DNA from: Paenibacillus sp. FSL H7-0737
GTDB taxonomy: Bacteria; Bacillota; Bacilli; Paenibacillales; Paenibacillaceae
Assembly: GCF_000758545.1 (NCBI RefSeq)
Contig: NZ_CP009279.1
Span: forward strand, 4,960,001 to 5,024,000
DNA length: 64,000 nt
Direction: 5' to 3'
Part shown: positions 60,756 to 64,000 of the stretch, piece after piece
Position numbering within the stretch: the first letter of the stretch is position 1
How the letters are laid out: every line of letters begins with the position of its first letter
Translations under genes and position numbers: made by a program
Notes under the pieces: generated by a model
Databases searched by the model: none
Told to the model about the DNA's origin: nothing
The model's input: the letters and a program-made list of their open reading frames with translations, nothing else

Positions 60756-60927
60756 CAAAAAAGGTGAGGTAATTTCCCCCACCATACTGGATCTGATTTT
60801 TTTAAAGCTGAGAATAATCTAATCCAGACCGAACGAGATCACAGTTCATTAGAGTGCATCCATGTGCTATAAAAAATGAGTATCTAAACCTGCATATTCA
60901 ACAGAGATTGAACAGACAACGAAAAAA

Positions 60928-60950
60928 GTTTACACTTTGATAGAGTAAAC
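60928..60950. promoter_or_regulatory. Inverted repeat upstream of the AraC gene
   Basis: GTTTACACT and AGAGTAAAC form nine-base arms with one internal A-A mismatch around a five-base centre. It is 58 bases before the AraC start and could be its operator or part of its promoter. The stretch 60760-60925 shows nothing else I can assign. Confidence 0.4.
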
Positions 60951-61008
60951 AACAGTAGTAAATTATTGATCTGTACTCAAAAGCTTTTTCTAGAAAGGAA
61001 TTTTGCTA

Positions 61009-61887
61009 ATGTTCCGTTCCTCCTACACCTTTCGCTCGGAAGAAGAAGCTTCCATGCTTCTGTTTGATTCTATCGGTTGGGAACAACTCGATTCACCTGC
61101 CTACTCCTTCAACGGCCAGAACCGGACGGAGAGAAGTTGTGTTATTTTTCAGTACACATTATCGGGAGAGGGTAGAATTGAAATAGATGGGGTTGTTCAT
61201 CGGTTAACGAAGGGCAAAGCTTTTCTAGTGACTGTCCCCAGCATACACAGGTATTATTATCCGGAAGAAGGCACCGAGCCTTGGGAAGTTTTATGGCTCA
61301 ATCTACGGGGGCCTTTAGCGATTTCACTTTGGAACCAACTCGCTGCTCATTGCGGTCCAATTGTAGAACTCCCCCAAGAATCGGTTTCGATAGATTTATT
61401 GTGGAGTACATTCAAGGACATTCAGGTTCATGAAGAAAGAGATTTGCATCTTTTAACGGGAAAAGTCTTTCAGTGGATCTTGTCCATGGAGAAATACCTC
61501 AAGAAACCAAATTTGTTAACCACCTATATAAAAAATGACAAGCTTCACGCCGCTATTCAATTCATGAAGGATGATCTGCATAATAATAATCTAAGCTTAG
61601 ACGATGTTGCCGCTCATGTTGGTGTTTCCAAACATCATCTTTGCAGACTGTTTCAAAAAAACATCAATCTTTCACCCTTTGAGTATTTAAAAAGACGGCG
61701 GATCGAGTTGGCAGCTTCCAAGCTTAAAACAACAGATTTGAGTATCAACCAGATTGCGACGGAAAGCGGATTTGATAATGCCAGCTACTTCGGAAAGGTT
61801 TTCCGGTCCTATTTTGGGGTCAATCCTTCGACTTACCGCGAACAGGATCTAGCGTTCCAAACCAAACATGTATTTTTCGAAAATTGA
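61009..61887 (+). CDS. AraC-family transcriptional regulator
   Basis: 292 residues from ATG 61009 (a TTG two codons earlier is possible; AAGGA precedes both). The N-terminal cupin-like sensor has QYTLSGEGRIEIDGVVHRLTKGKAFLVTVPSIHRYYYP, typical of sugar-sensing AraC proteins. The C-terminal double helix-turn-helix has LSLDDVAAHVGVSKHHLCRLFQ and FGVNPSTYREQD. It faces the convergent GH36 gene, which it probably controls. Confidence 0.92.
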   Translation: MFRSSYTFRSEEEASMLLFDSIGWEQLDSPAYSFNGQNRTERSCVIFQYTLSGEGRIEIDGVVHRLTKGKAFLVTVPSIHRYYYPEEGTEPWEVLWLNLRGPLAISLWNQLAAHCGPIVELPQESVSIDLLWSTFKDIQVHEERDLHLLTGKVFQWILSMEKYLKKPNLLTTYIKNDKLHAAIQFMKDDLHNNNLSLDDVAAHVGVSKHHLCRLFQKNINLSPFEYLKRRRIELAASKLKTTDLSINQIATESGFDNASYFGKVFRSYFGVNPSTYREQDLAFQTKHVFFEN

Positions 61888-61897
61888 TCCATATAAC

Positions 61898-61930
61898 AAA
61901 GGAGCAAGCCAGTGGCTTACTCCTTTTCTT
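61898..61930. terminator. Bidirectional terminator between AraC and GH36 genes
   Basis: Perfect 13-base stem AAAGGAGCAAGCC / GGCTTACTCCTTT apart from one C-A mismatch, with a three-base loop and T-rich sequence after it. It lies in the 44-base gap between the convergent genes. Confidence 0.85.
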
Positions 61931-61931
61931 A

Positions 61932-64000
61932 TTAAACCTCTTTGAGTACAAATAATAAGCTTTTGAAATCGCCCTCAAGCTGTGGAAGTGAGAGTCCGAA
62001 GTGCATCAGCTCATCCCCTCTGTACACTTCACCGTTAAGCTCAAGTTTGTAGTTCTTAGCTGGGTCGAGTCCTTTCAACCGCAATCTACGGAGAGGTGCA
62101 TTAGGCTCGGCCAGAACTCTGAAGTACGTGGCAAAAGCTTCTTTTTTATCATCCGAAACAAACATCCACGCAGTCTGATTCCCCTCAAATGGACTAAGCA
62201 GTCGATAGAAATCACCGAACTGAATCAGCATTCTCAGTTCCTTGTACTCAGAAACCTGTTTCCGGATATCCTCCCGCTCATCATCAGTTAGCTTGGTCAT
62301 ATCTAGTTCGTAGCCAAAGTTACCAGACATCGCAACATGACCGCGTGTTTCGAGTGGTGTGATACGGTGCACCTGATGGTTAGGAACAGCCGATACGTGA
62401 GCACACATAGAGCTTGCAGGATACACCATGCTTGTTCCGTATTGGATCTTCAATCTTTCAATCGCGTCCGAATCATCACTGGTCCAGGTCTGTGGCATAT
62501 AGTACAGCATTCCCGGATCATATCGTCCGCCGCCGCCGGAGCAGCTTTCGAATAAAATATGAGGGAAACGGGTGACGATACGCTCCAGCACATCATAAAG
62601 TCCAAGAATATAGCGGTGAGCCGTTTCGCGTTGACGTTCCGCTGGCAGAAGAGCAGATCCAATCTCCGTCATATTCCGGTTCATATCCCATTTCACATAA
62701 GTAATCGGAGCCGATGACAGCACGGAGCTAACCGAATCTACGATATAATCACATACATCCTTACGGGATAAATCCAGAACAAGCTGCTGGCGAGCTAACG
62801 TTCTTTTGTGACCTGGTACATGAAGACACCAATCCGGATGCTCGCGATAAAGATCGCTTTCTGGCGACACCATTTCCGGTTCGAACCATAATCCGAACTC
62901 CATGCCCATTGCCGTAATGTCTTCCCCGAGTTTTCCGAGACCCTCTGGAAGCTTGCGGCGATCCTCTACCCAATCTCCGAGGGAGCTATCATCATTGTCT
63001 CGTTTCCCAAACCAGCCGTCATCTAAGACAAACAGTTCAAGGCCAAGATCTTTACCTGCTTGAGCAATTTCTTTGATTTTATCTGCGTTGAAATTAAAAT
63101 AGGTCGCTTCCCAGTTGTTGATGAGAATAGGGCGCTTCCGATCACGGAATTCACCTCTGCATAACCGGGTCCGGTACAGACGGTGATATGTTCTTGATAA
63201 TCCGCCAAGGCCTTGGCTGGATCTTACCAGCACTGCTTCAGGAGCCTGGAAGGATTCTCCCGGTTCAAGCAACCATTGAAAATTAAACGGTTGAATGCCG
63301 ATGCCCACTCTGGAAATACCGTATGGATCCACTTCTGCTTGCGCAAGAAAGCTTCCGCTGTACACAAGGCTGAACCCGTATACTTCACCGTGGTCCTCTG
63401 TTGCATCTTTTGCAAGCAAAGCCATAAAAGGATTCTGCGTGGAGCTACTAGCGCCGCGCTTACTGTCAATTCGTTGGATACCAGGCACGAGTGGTCTTTT
63501 GTGGATATGACGTTCTCTTGTCCAAGTACCAGATAATTGCAGCATGTCATAATCAGAATCATGGAAGTCAACATTTGCGCTTAACACACGCTTCAGCACC
63601 ACATTGTCCTTACCTTGATTCTCAATCCGTACAGAACGTGTGATCACATCCTGATTATTAAACACGGTGTAGCTCAATACAGCAATCAGCCCGCTTTTGT
63701 CATCTTGAAGAAAAAGTTCCAGTGTCTCTGCTTCTTCTTCACTTTCAACATAAGTGGAAGGCAATCCCTTTAACTCAGGCTTCCCTTTATTGATCTTATA
63801 GCTCTTATAAAGGAAATCCGTAACGGTCGTACCATCTACCAAATGAACCTCAAGCGCTGGTTCCCGGAAATCACCATTCCCATAAGACGGAAATTCACTC
63901 GGAATAGTGTCGAGGGAGATTCTCTTGTCCTCCATTGTGTAGGTCGGGCTAAAAGAGCAACGTTCCACCAAATTCAGCGGTTGCACTATTCCTTCTAATT
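61932..64000 (-). CDS. Alpha-galactosidase (GH36), N-terminus beyond the right edge
   Basis: At least 684 residues are visible, and the frame stays open to base 64000, so the GTG at 63986 is probably internal. About 40-50 family N-terminal residues are missing. Landmarks: SLDTIPSEFPSYGNGDFREPA, nucleophile Asp in YVKWDMNRNMTE, and the acid/base region ESCSGGGGRYDPGMLYYMPQ followed by WTSDDSDAIERLK. It has no signal peptide in the visible part and should hydrolyse imported raffinose-family or galactosyl oligosaccharides in the cytoplasm. Confidence 0.93.
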   Translation of the reverse strand, partial: LEGIVQPLNLVERCSFSPTYTMEDKRISLDTIPSEFPSYGNGDFREPALEVHLVDGTTVTDFLYKSYKINKGKPELKGLPSTYVESEEEAETLELFLQDDKSGLIAVLSYTVFNNQDVITRSVRIENQGKDNVVLKRVLSANVDFHDSDYDMLQLSGTWTRERHIHKRPLVPGIQRIDSKRGASSSTQNPFMALLAKDATEDHGEVYGFSLVYSGSFLAQAEVDPYGISRVGIGIQPFNFQWLLEPGESFQAPEAVLVRSSQGLGGLSRTYHRLYRTRLCRGEFRDRKRPILINNWEATYFNFNADKIKEIAQAGKDLGLELFVLDDGWFGKRDNDDSSLGDWVEDRRKLPEGLGKLGEDITAMGMEFGLWFEPEMVSPESDLYREHPDWCLHVPGHKRTLARQQLVLDLSRKDVCDYIVDSVSSVLSSAPITYVKWDMNRNMTEIGSALLPAERQRETAHRYILGLYDVLERIVTRFPHILFESCSGGGGRYDPGMLYYMPQTWTSDDSDAIERLKIQYGTSMVYPASSMCAHVSAVPNHQVHRITPLETRGHVAMSGNFGYELDMTKLTDDEREDIRKQVSEYKELRMLIQFGDFYRLLSPFEGNQTAWMFVSDDKKEAFATYFRVLAEPNAPLRRLRLKGLDPAKNYKLELNGEVYRGDELMHFGLSLPQLEGDFKSLLFVLKEV

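Noticed and set aside
60690-60785. Longer N-terminus for the small protein before the polymerase
   Set aside because: It would run through the promoter and LexA box; ATG 60689 has a perfect GGAGG site.

Overview
The window looks like a chromosome segment of a Paenibacillus-type Firmicute. The basis is strong purine-rich ribosome binding sites, several CUT1 sugar importers paired with YesM/YesN-type two-component systems, many glycoside hydrolases and phosphorylases, a Firmicute-style SOS box, and cre-like (CcpA) sites. I saw no rRNA, tRNA, prophage, transposase or CRISPR array. The genus call is inference from gene content, not from a search.

Layout: (1) 1-9605 is a lacto-N-biose/galacto-N-biose phosphorylase (GH112) locus. 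It has a lipoprotein, two permeases and the GH112 enzyme on the minus strand, and a divergent YesM/YesN pair whose kinase seems to use a CTG start. (2) 9610-20244 is mixed: a DinB-like protein, a WYL regulator, an F420-ligase-like protein, a MetE-C-like methyltransferase, an ABC-2 exporter, a decayed MFS/SDR remnant, small proteins, and a LysR/MFS pair. (3) 20279-31339 is an envelope-flavoured stretch: an exported protein, an MFS protein, an MGDG-synthase-type glycosyltransferase, a DUF347-like membrane protein, an ABC-2 exporter, a sensor kinase with its regulator, DedA, a GT-C-like membrane protein and an orphan response regulator. (4) 31564-43402 is a mannoside-type operon: lipoprotein, two permeases, GH13, DUF1861, GH130, GH2 beta-mannosidase and a zinc dehydrogenase, controlled by a divergent LacI regulator with clear operators. 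(5) 43578-53300 is a long minus-strand unit: two permeases, lipoprotein, YesM, YesN, DUF2264 and GH88, probably for uronic-acid-containing oligosaccharides. (6) 53524-55504 is a MepR/MepA-like drug-efflux pair with an operator inside its promoter. (7) 55622-60755 holds an M16 peptidase and a LexA-type SOS operon with a Y-family polymerase. (8) 61009-64000 has an AraC regulator facing a GH36 alpha-galactosidase that runs off the right edge.

None of the three sugar importers encodes its own ATPase, so all probably share an MsmX-type ATPase encoded elsewhere. The importers bring in oligosaccharides, the neighbouring phosphorylases and hydrolases split them in the cytoplasm, and each locus has its own sensor (YesMN or LacI) with CcpA input suggested at two of them. 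Two families of dispersed palindromic elements sit near operon ends. One has three short palindromes at the same spacing in both copies. The other contains a perfect 44-base palindrome in one copy. These repeats, the CTG start, the DUF1861/GH130 pair and the three-gene SOS cassette are the observations I would follow first.
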